DNA from: Leptolyngbya sp. Cla-17
GTDB taxonomy: Bacteria; Cyanobacteriota; Cyanobacteriia; Leptolyngbyales; Leptolyngbyaceae
Length of the DNA: 64,000 nucleotides
NCBI RefSeq assembly: GCF_016807185.1
Contig: NZ_JAEVYN010000001.1
Coordinates: 1,238,781-1,302,780, forward strand
Direction of reading: 5' to 3'
The notes under the pieces were generated by a model. The model was given only the letters and a program-made list of their open reading frames with translations. It ran no database searches and was not told where the DNA came from. This document shows positions 36,992-47,155 of this stretch, in pieces (within the stretch, counting starts at the first letter, position 1; every line of letters begins with the position of its first letter). The position numbers and the translations under genes are program-made.

Positions 36992-39900
36992 TCACTGACT
37001 ACTTTCCAATTTATCTGGGTTTCCTAAGCACTCTACTGAGGTTTGCCAATTGGAATGAGGCACCGCTGTTTGCGCTTGCGTAATCAGCGAAATAACGCCG
37101 ATAGGAGCGATCGCCACACCTTGAGCTTCAACGATTGAAGAGGCGGGTGATGCGTGACGAGGGTCAGCATTCATAGCCTGCTTACCATTGACCGCTCGCT
37201 GCCCATTTATTTCTCTTGGTTCTATCAGGTTGACTAACACCTGACTTCCCTCAAAGTTATGCTCTGGGTTGGTGGGCAATCCTCCTCGACCGAGTGCAAC
37301 AAATCGACTCTTTTGACGCGCCTGTGCGATCGCAGAACATCCTTGATTAATTTGGTTAGATGGATCGACTAGATTGAGAGGTAGTGCAACTAAGCCACGA
37401 TTAGGATCGATGTTGGGCAGGTTGAGGGTGACGGTGCCGCTAGTACCAAACTGAGAACTGGCGGTAATATCGCTGAAAGGAGTGAGTTTCGATTGAAATT
37501 TGAGTCCAAAAATACCTTGAGCGGTGATGTTGACTTTGCCGCCATTTCCTGTAAATGCATTAGCACGAATATCACTGTTTTCGCCTAAAATCCCAACAAT
37601 AAACAGCGCCTTAATGTCAACGTTGCCACCATCCCCCCCCCCTTGGGCTGTGCCTGCGGTGGCTGAGATTAAGCTATTTCGGCGTAACAGTAACATATCT
37701 TGAATATCCAGGTTAATGTTACCGCCTTGGGCACTGGCAGTTTCGGCGGTGAGAAAGCCGCGGTCGGTTAGTGTAACTCGGTTTGCTTTGATTTGGATGT
37801 TGCCGCCTTGCCCTGTGCCCAAGCTATCGACTGCAATGCCAGCATCTTGTCGAATCAACGCAGTTTCAGTATTGACGAAAATACTGCCACCGCTGCCTGT
37901 CGAGCCTGCCACTGTATTTGCAAATAGTCCCGTTTCTGGATTTGTCAAAGTGAACTGATTGGCAGCAGTGACAAAAATATTTCCTGCTTGTCCGCTATTG
38001 AAGGTGGTGGTTCGTAATTGTGCGCCTGTGTCTGCATTAAACTGATCGACATTCACAAAAATGCTGCCGCCTCTTGAGGCGGTGTAGGTTTCGGCGCTAA
38101 GGACGGCGCGATCGCGAATTTCCACCGTGGGAGCCTTAATTTGTAGGCTGCCTCCTTCGCCGATCTGGCTACCCATATTTTGGCGATCGCCGCTGCCCGA
38201 TCGAATAGCGCTGCCTGCATCCGCCAAGGTCACTTTATCAGTGGCGTTGATTTGAATTGCTCCGGCACTGCCACGCCCCAAGGTTTGGGTTTGAATCAAG
38301 CCAGCCGCAGTGACCGACAAAGTCTGGGTTTGAATATCAATTACGCCACTGCCGCCTGCGGAACCTGCTGCCACCCCCCCCAAAACAGAACCATTGCTTA
38401 GAGTAATCGCATCGGCATTCAAGCGAATATTGCCGCCATTGCCCTGTCCAAAAGTTGTTGCGGCGATCGCGGCACCATTTTGCACAAGTAGGCGGGGAGT
38501 TTCCACTGTAATTGATCCGGCATTTCCAGAAGATGCCGTGGTGGTTTGAGTGAAAATTCCGGTAGGGAAGGAAGCACTCGGTAGCGTCAGGCTGGTGATA
38601 TCTTTTGCATTACCAGTCGGGAGATAGCCGCCAAAATACTCGCCCGTTGGCACCCCTACAATACCTCCCGGCCCATAAAAACTTGGGCGAGCGCCCAAGG
38701 GTGTCGTTCCAACTAGCTCGACGCGATCGAATGCTCGAACGCTGACGTTGCCACCCGACCCAGTGCTATGAGTGGAAGCAGAAATTTGAGCGCCATCACG
38801 CCCCAATACAGATTGCCCCTGAATGTAAATATCACCTCCGCGTCCCATGCCAAAGGTATCGCTGGAAATCACTGGGCTAGCGAGGTCTTGACTCACGCTG
38901 GCGTCCACCTCCCGAATCCGCATTAAAAAATCGCCCCCCGCGATCGCCGTAATATTACCGGAGCCTAGTTTTCCACTGCTGTTGAGGCTACCAGTGTCAA
39001 TGTTTCCCCCTGCATTCAGACGAATGTCACCCCCCTGCCCCTCAGCAGAAAAGGCAAAATATCCGTTCCCAGTGGTACTAAGGTTCCCTTGGGTTGAAGT
39101 CAGCGTGATGTCTCCGGCTCTCCCAGTTTGGGAGCGAGACACGAGAAAGTCAGTTGCAATGTTGCCATCCGTGTTAGCTAGAGTGATTGCACCCCCCGAC
39201 TCAGCGCCGCTGGAGTATGTGATGATTGATCTCACCGTCACATCACCCTTAGTTGTCGCCACTGAAACCCGACCTCCCGCACCGATGCCATCCGAGTAGG
39301 AGAAGAGTGTGCCCGTAGAAATGGTGCCATTGGTGGTAGAAAGACTAATGTTCCCACCCGCTCCAGAACTCGCGATCGCTTGAATATCACTTTCTGGAGC
39401 CAGCCGAATATTGCCATTGGTGGTAGAAATCGTCACATCGGCTGCATTGCCACCTCCATAAGAGTTTGTCAGCAATTCACCGGGTTGCACATCGCCATTA
39501 TTGGTTGCTAATGTAATTTTGCCACCTGATCCGCCCACCGCAAACCCATTGATGAGATCAGTGCTGATGTTACCCAAACTAGGAGAATCACTGCGATCGC
39601 CCGCTGTTATTTGAACCGCTCCCGCGTTGCCGCCACTAATCGAAAATGCATTAATTTTGTTCGTTGTGATTGAGCCGTTAGCACTCAACAGCGTGACATT
39701 ACCGCCGCTGCCGTTTTTCAATGAAAAGGTGTTGAGTTCATTCGCAAGCAGAATATTGCCATTTTGGGTCGTGATCCGAACATCACCACCGCTTCCACCA
39801 CTTCCACCATTATCTAAAGCAAACGTTAAAAGTTCACCTGCAATGGTCACGTTGCCATTGCCCGTAGTTAAGCTCACCAAACCGCCACTGCCGTTGGACA

Positions 39901-41278
39901 AGCCAAACGATAAGATCGCGCCTGCGACATCAATGTTTCCATTTCCCGTGGATAGCTCTACTGAGCCAGCTGTGCCGGGAAACGAAAACGGCAAAATTGA
40001 GTTAACCCGAATGTTGCCAGTTGTGGTGTCTAAAATCACAGGACCACCATTCGTGTTGATGTCTCCTGTGACCGTGATTCCTGTCCCTATCGCTCCGGGT
40101 TGAAACGTCGCCCCATTTACTGTTGTTGGCAATCCGCTTGGAGCGTACAGCAAGCTAGAACGACCGGCTCTGACAATGAATGCATTCGAGCTTCCCAACC
40201 GTGCTAAATCGGGGTCTGGATCGAGGGGACTGAACGTCGCATCATTGCTGGTGATATTGACTGAGCCATTGAACCGGACGCTGCCCAAGGATTCAACCAA
40301 AAGCGCCGCGCCATTGTAACTACCAACAATCTCTACATCCCCTGCCGAACTGATAATGGGGTCATACAAGCTGCGGAACTGAGCCGCTCCACCCGACACA
40401 CTTCTGACCTGAAAACTGCCTCCCGACGCAAACCGGGCATCTCCCGAAATGATGCCGTCACTGAGCAAGCTAAGATTGCTACCACTTTGCAAGGGAACTT
40501 GACCTGCATGATTCAAGGCTAAAATGTCGATCGCGCGATCGCCCTGAATGGTCAAATCTCTGCCAGACTGCGCCAAAAAAGGAACCGTTGCCGTATCCCG
40601 AATTTGTACCGTATCTTGGGCTTTCAAAGTCAAATCTCTGCCTGCAACGAGCTGACCTTGTAAATCTAACTGGGTCGCTTCCAGGATCAGGTCTTGTCCG
40701 GCGGTGAGGTTGCCACGATTGGTAATCGTACCGGATGAAACAGCCCCCGATTGCAATCCTATCGGCACGTTGATCGCGAGTAGGGGCGGTGCTTGGGGAT
40801 TGGTGGCACTAAACTCACTGCCATCGGGAAACTTGAAGCTGTTTGCAGTGCTGGCAACAAAGGAGCCGCCAATTTGTAGCCGTGCATTCTGCCCAAACAC
40901 GATGCCATTCGGATTGAGCAAGAATAAATTAGCAGTGCCATTTGTGCGAATCAACCCATCAATATTTGAGATGGAATTGCCTGTGACCCGCGTCAAAATA
41001 TTTTGAATTGGCACTGAGTTATTGAACCAAGCAGTGCCACCAGTGGGAATGGAAAACTCGCGAAAGCTATGAAATAAATTTACGCCTCGCACGGTGCCGC
41101 CATTGATGGTGCAAACAGTACAGCCGGGTGCCACTTGGGAGTTAATAGGAAGCGTTGCATCTGGAATGATTTGAGCGCTGACTGAAGTAGCTATCAAAGA
41201 ACCCATTAGAGGAACGATCACACGACCCATGGGATTCACTACACTCCAAAAAATTCCATCACTTGCAAAAAGACTCAT
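36992..41278 (-). CDS. Large two-partner-secretion exoprotein (filamentous haemagglutinin-like)
   Basis: 1428-aa secreted beta-helix protein of the TpsA type, probably an adhesin or surface filament. After a signal peptide ([20 protein letters not shown] if the ATG at 41230 is used; the frame opens at 41278), the haemagglutination-activity TPS domain occupies about 35-180: [47 protein letters not shown]. About 1000 residues of imperfect beta-helical repeats follow (GNITSLSTTNG-like, [11 protein letters not shown]), rich in Gly, Asn, Ser and Thr. The tail contains [22 protein letters not shown] and a second Cys near the end, typical of cyanobacterial members. No TpsB transporter gene is in the window. 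Confidence 0.9.
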   Translation of the reverse strand: MSLFASDGIFWSVVNPMGRVIVPLMGSLIATSVSAQIIPDATLPINSQVAPGCTVCTINGGTVRGVNLFHSFREFSIPTGGTAWFNNSVPIQNILTRVTGNSISNIDGLIRTNGTANLFLLNPNGIVFGQNARLQIGGSFVASTANSFKFPDGSEFSATNPQAPPLLAINVPIGLQSGAVSSGTITNRGNLTAGQDLILEATQLDLQGQLVAGRDLTLKAQDTVQIRDTATVPFLAQSGRDLTIQGDRAIDILALNHAGQVPLQSGSNLSLLSDGIISGDARFASGGSFQVRSVSGGAAQFRSLYDPIISSAGDVEIVGSYNGAALLVESLGSVRFNGSVNITSNDATFSPLDPDPDLARLGSSNAFIVRAGRSSLLYAPSGLPTTVNGATFQPGAIGTGITVTGDINTNGGPVILDTTTGNIRVNSILPFSFPGTAGSVELSTGNGNIDVAGAILSFGLSNGSGGLVSLTTGNGNVTIAGELLTFALDNGGSGGSGGDVRITTQNGNILLANELNTFSLKNGSGGNVTLLSANGSITTNKINAFSISGGNAGAVQITAGDRSDSPSLGNISTDLINGFAVGGSGGKITLATNNGDVQPGELLTNSYGGGNAADVTISTTNGNIRLAPESDIQAIASSGAGGNISLSTTNGTISTGTLFSYSDGIGAGGRVSVATTKGDVTVRSIITYSSGAESGGAITLANTDGNIATDFLVSRSQTGRAGDITLTSTQGNLSTTGNGYFAFSAEGQGGDIRLNAGGNIDTGSLNSSGKLGSGNITAIAGGDFLMRIREVDASVSQDLASPVISSDTFGMGRGGDIYIQGQSVLGRDGAQISASTHSTGSGGNVSVRAFDRVELVGTTPLGARPSFYGPGGIVGVPTGEYFGGYLPTGNAKDITSLTLPSASFPTGIFTQTTTASSGNAGSITVETPRLLVQNGAAIAATTFGQGNGGNIRLNADAITLSNGSVLGGVAAGSAGGSGVIDIQTQTLSVTAAGLIQTQTLGRGSAGAIQINATDKVTLADAGSAIRSGSGDRQNMGSQIGEGGSLQIKAPTVEIRDRAVLSAETYTASRGGSIFVNVDQFNADTGAQLRTTTFNSGQAGNIFVTAANQFTLTNPETGLFANTVAGSTGSGGSIFVNTETALIRQDAGIAVDSLGTGQGGNIQIKANRVTLTDRGFLTAETASAQGGNINLDIQDMLLLRRNSLISATAGTAQGGGDGGNVDIKALFIVGILGENSDIRANAFTGNGGKVNITAQGIFGLKFQSKLTPFSDITASSQFGTSGTVTLNLPNIDPNRGLVALPLNLVDPSNQINQGCSAIAQARQKSRFVALGRGGLPTNPEHNFEGSQVLVNLIEPREINGQRAVNGKQAMNADPRHASPASSIVEAQGVAIAPIGVISLITQAQTAVPHSNWQTSVECLGNPDKLESSQ

Positions 41279-41480
41279 AAGCTAAGTCACACACCATAAA
41301 CCTGATCGGTTAGGGCTAGCTTAGCAACTAGTAGTCTGGAATGGCGGCTCCAGAAACCACCCCCACTTAAATCTTCAAAAACGCTGCTCAATCATGTGCT
41401 ATCGAACAAGAAATGGAGTTCGCAGGGTAAAGGGACAGAATAAAGGGAAGGCGATCGCTTTCTTACTACTAACCCAAAAA

Positions 41481-42752
41481 TCAGCCAGGGCTGGGTGCCA
41501 ACACGCTTAATCCATTGGGAATGCACTCCAAATCAATCGGTGTCATGCCAATTACTTCCCCATCCACAACCACTTTTTGCGGCGGAGTAGTAGTGATTGT
41601 AATTTTTTTAGCGCGCCCATGCAGAACATTTTGCTGTTGAGCATCTGCGCCCACCAGTGCAGACCCCAACATTTTCAACATGGTGGTTACCGCTTGCATC
41701 TTTGTCTCGCTGGTGGCGATGGTGATGTCTAGCAATCCATCATCATAAATCACCTGTCCGGCTCCTTGTGCCAAGACAGAGGTCGGAGGAGCCGCGTTTG
41801 CAACAGTAATTGCAGAGGCTTGGATGTGATGGGTTTCTCCCTCCGCTTCAATTTCTGCATCAAAGGGTTCTTGAACACCTAACATCTGCCAGCCTGCCAT
41901 TAAATAGGCCATGGCTCCCCACTGATTTTTTAATTCGCGACTGGCTAAATCTACGGTTTCTGCTTCATAGCCTACGCCTGCCAGCAATATCATTGGTGAC
42001 CCATTACAGCGGGCGGCATCAATGGTGCGGGTATGCCCTGCTAGGATCACCTGACAAGCCGCACGAATGGGTAAGACACGAGGAAGGCCCAAGGCAGAAG
42101 CAAACGCGTTGGCGGTACCACGGGGAATCACACCCAAAGAAATGCCTGTGCCAATTAATGCCCCGGCAACAGCTGAAACGGTGCCATCGCCCCCAGATGC
42201 GATCACTATATCTGCATTGGCAGCGATCGCCTCATCAACCAACTCTTTTGGATTCACTTCCGACGTCGTAATGTGAACATGCAAACTCATGTGGGGGCGC
42301 AGCAGTTGCCGAATCAAATCTAAATCTTGTTCACCCGTTCCCTGTCCTGAAACGGGATTGTAGATCAGATGGGCAACCAACGTTTTTGCCAAACGGCTGA
42401 TAATTGCCTCAGCCGTGCTGAGATTGGTTGCGAGGGGCACATTGTGAACATTACAAACTCGCAGCAATGCTTGAATGTCAGGCTCGTGGGGCTGAGCATA
42501 GAGCGGATCGACCAAAAAAATAACTGCCATTACATCTCCAGCGCAGATTTCTGCGGCAATTTGGGTGTCACCACCCAGAGGTCCTGACAGCTTGCGATCA
42601 AGCGACAACCCTGTGGCATCTTGAATACGCTGCCCTGTCGTGCCAGTGGCAATCAGACGATGACGCGCCAACACAGGAGCGTAGGTTGTGGCGAAGCTGA
42701 CGATATCGTCTTTTTTGGAGTCGTGAGCGATCAGGGCAATAGTTGAAGACAT
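41481..42752 (-). CDS. Methylglyoxal synthase fused to a YegS/BmrU-type lipid kinase
   Basis: 423-aa two-domain cytoplasmic enzyme. Residues 1-125 are methylglyoxal synthase, which converts dihydroxyacetone phosphate to methylglyoxal and phosphate. The catalytic and binding residues are all there: His10 and Asp11 (IAHDSKK), the GTTG loop, Asp62 in GGDTQ, then Asp82, His89 and Asp92 in [12 protein letters not shown]. Residues about 127-423 are a diacylglycerol/YegS-type kinase: [14 protein letters not shown] (187-191), PRGTANAFA and the C-terminal [12 protein letters not shown]. Both halves look active. DHAP is the precursor of glycerol-3-phosphate for lipids, so linking the two is metabolically sensible (inference). 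It is divergent from tetR. Confidence 0.88.
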   Translation of the reverse strand: MSSTIALIAHDSKKDDIVSFATTYAPVLARHRLIATGTTGQRIQDATGLSLDRKLSGPLGGDTQIAAEICAGDVMAVIFLVDPLYAQPHEPDIQALLRVCNVHNVPLATNLSTAEAIISRLAKTLVAHLIYNPVSGQGTGEQDLDLIRQLLRPHMSLHVHITTSEVNPKELVDEAIAANADIVIASGGDGTVSAVAGALIGTGISLGVIPRGTANAFASALGLPRVLPIRAACQVILAGHTRTIDAARCNGSPMILLAGVGYEAETVDLASRELKNQWGAMAYLMAGWQMLGVQEPFDAEIEAEGETHHIQASAITVANAAPPTSVLAQGAGQVIYDDGLLDITIATSETKMQAVTTMLKMLGSALVGADAQQQNVLHGRAKKITITTTPPQKVVVDGEVIGMTPIDLECIPNGLSVLAPSPG

Positions 42753-42881
42753 AACAGCGTTGTAACGAACCGTAAATCAATTGAAACACTCTGCAAATAA
42801 TACGGTATGCCTGCAAAGTTTAAGAAATTCCTAAGACTCAATTCTGTTTGCTGATGACTGTTTCTCAGGCCTGAATAAACA

Positions 42882-42901
42882 ATATCGAACGCTTGTTATA
42901 T
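42882..42901. promoter_or_regulatory. Candidate TetR operator 1, upstream of tetR
   Basis: ATATCGAACGCTTGTTATAT is an imperfect palindrome lying 12 bases before the tetR start. It matches the reverse complement of the site at 43582-43601 in 19 of 20 positions. A TATAAT sequence (42899-42904) overlaps its right edge, which would let bound repressor block transcription. Confidence 0.65.
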
Positions 42902-42913
42902 AATGAAGTGACT

Positions 42914-43510
42914 ATGCCAAAAATTGTTGACCACGATCAGTACCGCAGAGAGCTTTTAGACCAATGCTTCGATTTATTCGCTGAAAAAGGGTACTCCACA
43001 ATTACGATGCGGCAGATTGCTTCAGGGTTAGGCGTTTCTACCGGAACTTTGTACCATTACTTTCCCAGTAAGGAAGCTATTTTCGAGCAGTTGGTTGAGG
43101 AGATGATCCAACAAGATATGCTGCAAGTTTCAAGTGAGGTGGCCAAGGCTAAGACGGGAAGCGATCGCTTAAAACGAGGCTTTGAATTTGTAGAGCGCAA
43201 ACAGGACTATTTCCTTAAGCAACTCCTGATCTTCACAGATTACTATCAACAAATTCGTCGGGACAGCAATCAACCCAACGTTCTAGAACGAGTTTGTGAA
43301 CGTATTCAACCCAAAATTTCTGAGATTTTAGGAATTAAAGATCCGCAGGTTGCTGAGTTTGTTTTCACGGTTGTTGATGGTATTTGTGTTAGCCAAATCT
43401 ATGGTTGTAATGCTGCCAACTTTTCTACCCAGTTGCAACTGTTGCTCAAAATGTTAACGGCTTACTTGGAAAAGCACGAGCCATCTTTTTTGGAAACTGA
43501 AATGCTGTGA
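42914..43510 (+). CDS. TetR/AcrR-family transcriptional repressor
   Basis: 198-aa regulator. The N-terminal helix-turn-helix is typical: CFDLFAEKGYSTITMRQIA followed by GVSTGTLYHYFPSKEAIFEQL. The C-terminal ligand domain (about 65-198) is helical with no recognised ligand signature. The ATG at 42914 was chosen; the open frame from 42893 starts inside the operator. It is divergent from mgsA-kinase and lies just upstream of the dev-type exporter cluster. Related palindromes before both tetR and devB suggest that it represses itself and the exporter. The -10-like TATAAT is so close to the ATG that the mRNA may be almost leaderless (inference). Confidence 0.9.
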   Translation: MPKIVDHDQYRRELLDQCFDLFAEKGYSTITMRQIASGLGVSTGTLYHYFPSKEAIFEQLVEEMIQQDMLQVSSEVAKAKTGSDRLKRGFEFVERKQDYFLKQLLIFTDYYQQIRRDSNQPNVLERVCERIQPKISEILGIKDPQVAEFVFTVVDGICVSQIYGCNAANFSTQLQLLLKMLTAYLEKHEPSFLETEML

Positions 43511-43581
43511 CTCTAAAGATAGAGTCACCCGATCGGACGACTCGCTTAGGAGCTAAATCTGGTGTACAATCAAAATCATAA

Positions 43582-43601
43582 ATATAACAATCGTTCGATA
43601 T
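43582..43601. promoter_or_regulatory. Candidate TetR operator 2, upstream of devB-like gene
   Basis: ATATAACAATCGTTCGATAT is the reverse complement of operator 1 with one mismatch. It overlaps a TATAAA at 43599-43604 that could be a -10 box for the exporter operon. Confidence 0.65.
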
Positions 43602-43648
43602 AAATAGCCGGCGCTGCGATGTAAAGAACAAATGACTAAACATTTGTT

Positions 43649-43667
43649 ATATCGAATGTTCGGTATA
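43649..43667. promoter_or_regulatory. Candidate TetR operator 3, upstream of devB-like gene
   Basis: ATATCGAATGTTCGGTATA is a near-perfect palindrome around TG with the same ATA-C-GAA half-site as operators 1 and 2. It lies 40 bases before the devB start. Confidence 0.55.
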
Positions 43668-43706
43668 AACGATCAATCCAGTTCTCTCGGATGTATGAGG
43701 TTCACA

Positions 43707-44882
43707 ATGAGCTTGCAACTGTTTTCAAAGCCATCCAACCGCTGGATTGTGGGTCTGGCGCTCGCAGCAACGGCGCTTGCGGGTACTACTGTTTCCTATG
43801 GGGTGTCTCAATTGGGTCGAACGGCTCCTTCAGCCCAGCCTGCTCCAACGATTCCCAAGCCGACTAAAGTGACAGCACTAGGACGATTGGAGCCCCGCAC
43901 AGAAGTGCTTAAACTGTCTGCGCCTCAAGCGTTAGATGGCGATCGCGTTGTAGAACTATTGGTGAAGCAGGGTGAACGTATACAAACCGGGCAGGTGATT
44001 GCAGTACTCGATTCCCGCGATCGCTTGCAGTCGGCGCTGCAAGAAGCACAGGAAAAAATCCGCAATGCTCAGGCTCAGTTAGCGCAGGTGCAAGCTGGAG
44101 CCAAAACTGGTGAGATTGCCGCACAAAAGCAGCAAATTTTGCGGCTTCAGGCAGAAATCCAAGGGGAACTGGCTACCCAGCAGGCAACGATTTCGCGCCG
44201 CCAGTCAGAACTGAAAAATGCCCAGGTAGAATACGATCGCTACCAATCTCTTGCAACAGATGGAGCGATTTCATCCTCTAATTTTGATCAAAAAAGGTTG
44301 GTGCTTGAGACGGCTCAAGCGCAATTGAGAGAGGCGCAGTCTAACCAAAACCTGAAGGCAGATTCACTAAGGGCGCAAATTCAAGAAGCTAGGGCAACGC
44401 TGGATAAAATTGCGGAAGTGCGACCAGTGGATGTGCAAACGGCACAAACCGAGGTGGCGATGGCGATCGCGGCAGCAAAGAAAGCTGAGGCAGAACTCCA
44501 GCAAGCTTATATCCGCGCACCCATCGCGGGGCAAATCCTCAAAATTCATACGAGACCCGGTGAAAAATTGAGCAGTGATGGCATTGCCGATCTTGCCCAA
44601 ACCGACGACATGGTGGCAGTCGCAGAGATTTATCAAACTGATATCGACAAAATTCGTTTAGGACAATCTGCAACGATTACAGGACAAGGGTTTTCTGGCG
44701 CAGTCAAAGGCACAGTCTCCGAAATTGGGCTACAGGTGAGCCGCCAAAATGTGTTTAGCGCTGAACCGGGCGAAAACCTCGATCGCCGCGTGGTAGAAGT
44801 CAAGATTCGGCTCGATCCAGCCAGCAGCAAGCGCGTCGCCGGATTGACAAATTTGCAAGTTCAAACCGCGATCGCAATCTGA
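43707..44882 (+). CDS. devB: DevB-like HlyD-family periplasmic adaptor
   Basis: Membrane-fusion subunit of a DevBCA-type ABC exporter that links the inner-membrane transporter to an outer-membrane TolC-like channel. The 391-aa protein has an N-terminal anchor helix (RWIVGLALAATALAGTTVSYGV), a first lipoyl half (VTALGRLEPRTEV, later GQVIAVLDSRDRL), a long coiled-coil hairpin rich in Gln and Ala (about 110-260), the second lipoyl half (AYIRAPIAGQILKIHTRPGE) and a beta-barrel end. Start ATG 43707 has GAGG 6 bases upstream; the frame opens at 43632 but that part overlaps the operators. In heterocyst-formers DevBCA exports glycolipids; here the TetR context suggests inducible export of an unknown compound. 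Confidence 0.87.
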   Translation: MSLQLFSKPSNRWIVGLALAATALAGTTVSYGVSQLGRTAPSAQPAPTIPKPTKVTALGRLEPRTEVLKLSAPQALDGDRVVELLVKQGERIQTGQVIAVLDSRDRLQSALQEAQEKIRNAQAQLAQVQAGAKTGEIAAQKQQILRLQAEIQGELATQQATISRRQSELKNAQVEYDRYQSLATDGAISSSNFDQKRLVLETAQAQLREAQSNQNLKADSLRAQIQEARATLDKIAEVRPVDVQTAQTEVAMAIAAAKKAEAELQQAYIRAPIAGQILKIHTRPGEKLSSDGIADLAQTDDMVAVAEIYQTDIDKIRLGQSATITGQGFSGAVKGTVSEIGLQVSRQNVFSAEPGENLDRRVVEVKIRLDPASSKRVAGLTNLQVQTAIAI

Positions 44883-44962
44883 CATCGTTTCTTTAGCAAA
44901 GATCTTATGACTGTTCCCATCAGTGCAAAGGCAGTTGCCAAATTACCCGTGGAGATTATCTC

Positions 44963-45267
44963 ATGCTGCAAAACATCTATATGTTGCTTTGTGTCTTAGG
45001 TTTTGCCTTACCTTATTCCCAATTTATTCCATTTCTTATTGAGCATGGTTTGAATTTAAAGTTGTTTTTTGAGCAATTATTTGCGAGCTATATTTCTGCT
45101 TTTTTCGCAATGGATTTACTGATTTCATCCATTGTTTTTTGGATATTTCTTTGTTGGGAAGGCTCACGGCTCAAAATGTCAAATCTTTGGGTTTTCCGTT
45201 ATTTCTGCTGATGCGTCAACGCAAACTTGAACAAGGGTTGAGTCAAACTCTTTCTACTGAAGGTTAA
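44963..45267 (+). pseudogene. DUF2834-family membrane protein, inactivated by an internal deletion
   Basis: The first 75 codons encode a recognisable DUF2834-type protein (LLCVLGFALPYSQFIPFLIE, then FFAMDLLISSIVFWIFLCWEGSRLKM). After MSNLWV the frame breaks and stops at 45211. In another frame, directly adjoining, the expected C-terminus continues as GFPLFLLMRQRKLEQGL and ends at a TAA at 45265-45267. About a dozen residues of the last helix are missing at the junction near 45190, so a small deletion has fused the two parts out of frame. GGAG lies 8 bases before the ATG, so translation can still start. It sits between devB and devC. Confidence 0.7.
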
Positions 45268-45276
45268 AAGAAAGCC

Positions 45277-45912
45277 ATGGCAATTCACTTTGGACCTGAT
45301 CCTAATCGTCCTTATCCAATGGCGGATCAGCGTCGAGTTTGCTTCATCAAACCGTTTATTAAGTCGCCCAACATCATCGTTGGAGATTATTCCTACTATG
45401 ACGATCCGGTTGATCCAGAAGGATTTGAACGCAACGTACTTTATAACTATGGGGACGATCGCCTGATTATTGGTAAGTTTTGCGCGATCGCGACCCGCGT
45501 TCAGTTCATCATGGGCGGTGCCAACCATAAGCTAGACGGCATCTCTACTTATCCGTTTCCTATTTTTGGGCAAGGCTGGGAAGGTGAGCTGGAAACGCTT
45601 ATGAGTCTGCCAGGTCGCGGCGATACGATCATCGGCAACGATGTTTGGCTGGGCTACGATTCCCTAATTATGCCGGGAGTGACCATTGGGGATGGTGCTG
45701 TGATTGCAGCGCGATCGGTGGTTGTCAAAGATATTCCTGCTTACGCGATCGCGGGTGGCAATCCGGCCCAGCCTATTAAGCAACGCTTTACTGACGCGGA
45801 GATTGCCCAACTGCTAGCGCTTCAGTGGTGGAATTGGGAAATCGAAAAAATCACGCGCAATATCTCGCTAATCATGAGTGGCAATGTGTCAGCGCTCTGC
45901 CACACAACGTAA
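45277..45912 (+). CDS. CatB/Vat-type xenobiotic acetyltransferase
   Basis: 211-aa left-handed beta-helix acetyltransferase of the hexapeptide XAT group, related to streptogramin A (Vat) and type B chloramphenicol acetyltransferases; CoA-dependent O-acetylation of a small molecule is expected. Visible features: VGDYSYYDDP, GKFCAIATRVQFIMGGANHKLDG (the His is the usual catalytic base), then hexapeptide repeats IIGNDVWLGYDSLIMPGVTIGDGAVIAARSVV and the IAGGNPAQPIKQRF terminal loop. The actual substrate may be a sugar or antibiotic. It lies in the dev-type cluster, 36 bases before devC, and would be controlled with the exporter by TetR, a common arrangement for resistance functions (inference). 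Confidence 0.87.
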   Translation: MAIHFGPDPNRPYPMADQRRVCFIKPFIKSPNIIVGDYSYYDDPVDPEGFERNVLYNYGDDRLIIGKFCAIATRVQFIMGGANHKLDGISTYPFPIFGQGWEGELETLMSLPGRGDTIIGNDVWLGYDSLIMPGVTIGDGAVIAARSVVVKDIPAYAIAGGNPAQPIKQRFTDAEIAQLLALQWWNWEIEKITRNISLIMSGNVSALCHTT

Positions 45913-45948
45913 TCAATGCATTGAATTTTTCATCACTTCACCACACTT

Positions 45949-47115
45949 ATGCTGCCTAAACTCTTTCGCAAAACGCCGCTTGCCTGGTTTCAGGTCACTC
46001 GTGAAAAAACGCGGCTTCTAGTGGCGATCGCCGGAATTGCTTTTGCCGACATCCTCATGTTTGTGCAGTTAGGCTTCAAAGATGCCTTGTTTGATTCTGC
46101 CGCGGTGCCCTATCAAACCCTGCAATCAGACTTATTCCTTGTCAATCCTCAGTTTGAAACGTTGTTTTCTACCAAAGCTTTTTCACGAGAGCGATTGCTG
46201 CAAGCGGCAGCGGTAGAAGATGTGGACTCCATCAGTTGGCTGTATATTGCGATCGCGCAATGGCGCAACCCGACCACACGCACATCCCGGCCGATCCTAG
46301 TATTTGGCACCGATCCAGCTTCCAAAGCGTTCAAGCTGCCAGAGGTCAATCAACATTTAAGTGACCTTCAACAGCTCAATCAAGTGTTGTTTGACCAAGC
46401 TGGACGACCCGAATTTGGCGATATTGCCACCCTGCTTAAAACAACTTCGCCTCTGCAAACTGAGATAAATGACAATCTTGTTCGCGTAACGGGCGTGTTT
46501 ACCCTAGGAGCATCCTTTTCAGCCGATGGCAATGTGATTACTAGCGACTCTACATTTTTACGAATTTTCCCCGATCGACAGCCCGAAGATATTGATGTGG
46601 GCTTGATCAAACTAAAACCGACAGCGGATATCAAACAAGTGCAGGCAGTCCTCAAAGCCAGTCTGCCCAATGATGTTTTGGTCATGACACTCCCAGAGTT
46701 TGCCACACGCGAAAAAGACTATTGGGCAAATGCAACCCCGATCGGCTTCATTTTCGGACTCGGAACCATTGTGGGCTTCATCGTCGGTGTGGTGATTGTG
46801 TACCAAATTCTCTATTCTGACGTGTCCGATCATCTGCCAGAATACGCAACGTTAAAGGCAATGGGCTACGGCGACTTCTACTTTGTTAGCGTGCTAATTC
46901 AGGAAGCGCTACTGCTGGCAGTTTTGGGCTTTTTTCCTGGGGCAGTTCTTTCCACAGGGCTGTATGTTCTCGCTCAGAGTGCCACTATGCTGCCGATCGC
47001 TATGACCGTTGAACGTGCCACCAACGTATTTATTCTCACCGTCGTCATGTGCGTGGGCTCTGGAGTGATCGCCATGCGAAAGCTTCAGTCAGCCGATCCT
47101 GCCGATATTTTTTAG
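45949..47115 (+). CDS. devC: DevC-like ABC exporter permease
   Basis: 388-aa inner-membrane subunit of the MacB/DevC type. It begins LPKLFRKTPLAWFQVTREKTRLLVAIAGIAFADILMFVQL, a first helix typical of DevC, then a large periplasmic domain (about 45-260), and three closely spaced helices at the C-terminus (GFIFGLGTIVGFIVGVVIV, FVSVLIQEALLLAVLGFFPG, VFILTVVMCVGSGVIAM) ending in LQSADPADIF, the normal end of this family. It is complete. It follows the acetyltransferase and precedes devA by 40 bases, so it should be cotranscribed with both. Confidence 0.93.
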   Translation: MLPKLFRKTPLAWFQVTREKTRLLVAIAGIAFADILMFVQLGFKDALFDSAAVPYQTLQSDLFLVNPQFETLFSTKAFSRERLLQAAAVEDVDSISWLYIAIAQWRNPTTRTSRPILVFGTDPASKAFKLPEVNQHLSDLQQLNQVLFDQAGRPEFGDIATLLKTTSPLQTEINDNLVRVTGVFTLGASFSADGNVITSDSTFLRIFPDRQPEDIDVGLIKLKPTADIKQVQAVLKASLPNDVLVMTLPEFATREKDYWANATPIGFIFGLGTIVGFIVGVVIVYQILYSDVSDHLPEYATLKAMGYGDFYFVSVLIQEALLLAVLGFFPGAVLSTGLYVLAQSATMLPIAMTVERATNVFILTVVMCVGSGVIAMRKLQSADPADIF

Positions 47116-47155
47116 TTTTTTTGAATTAGCCGTCCTTAGCTCTTTGTGATTCATC

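Noticed and set aside
39627..40103. 158-codon open frame opposite the haemagglutinin-like gene
   Set aside because: Repetitive Pro/Leu-rich composition mirrors the Gly/Asn repeats of the real gene on the other strand.
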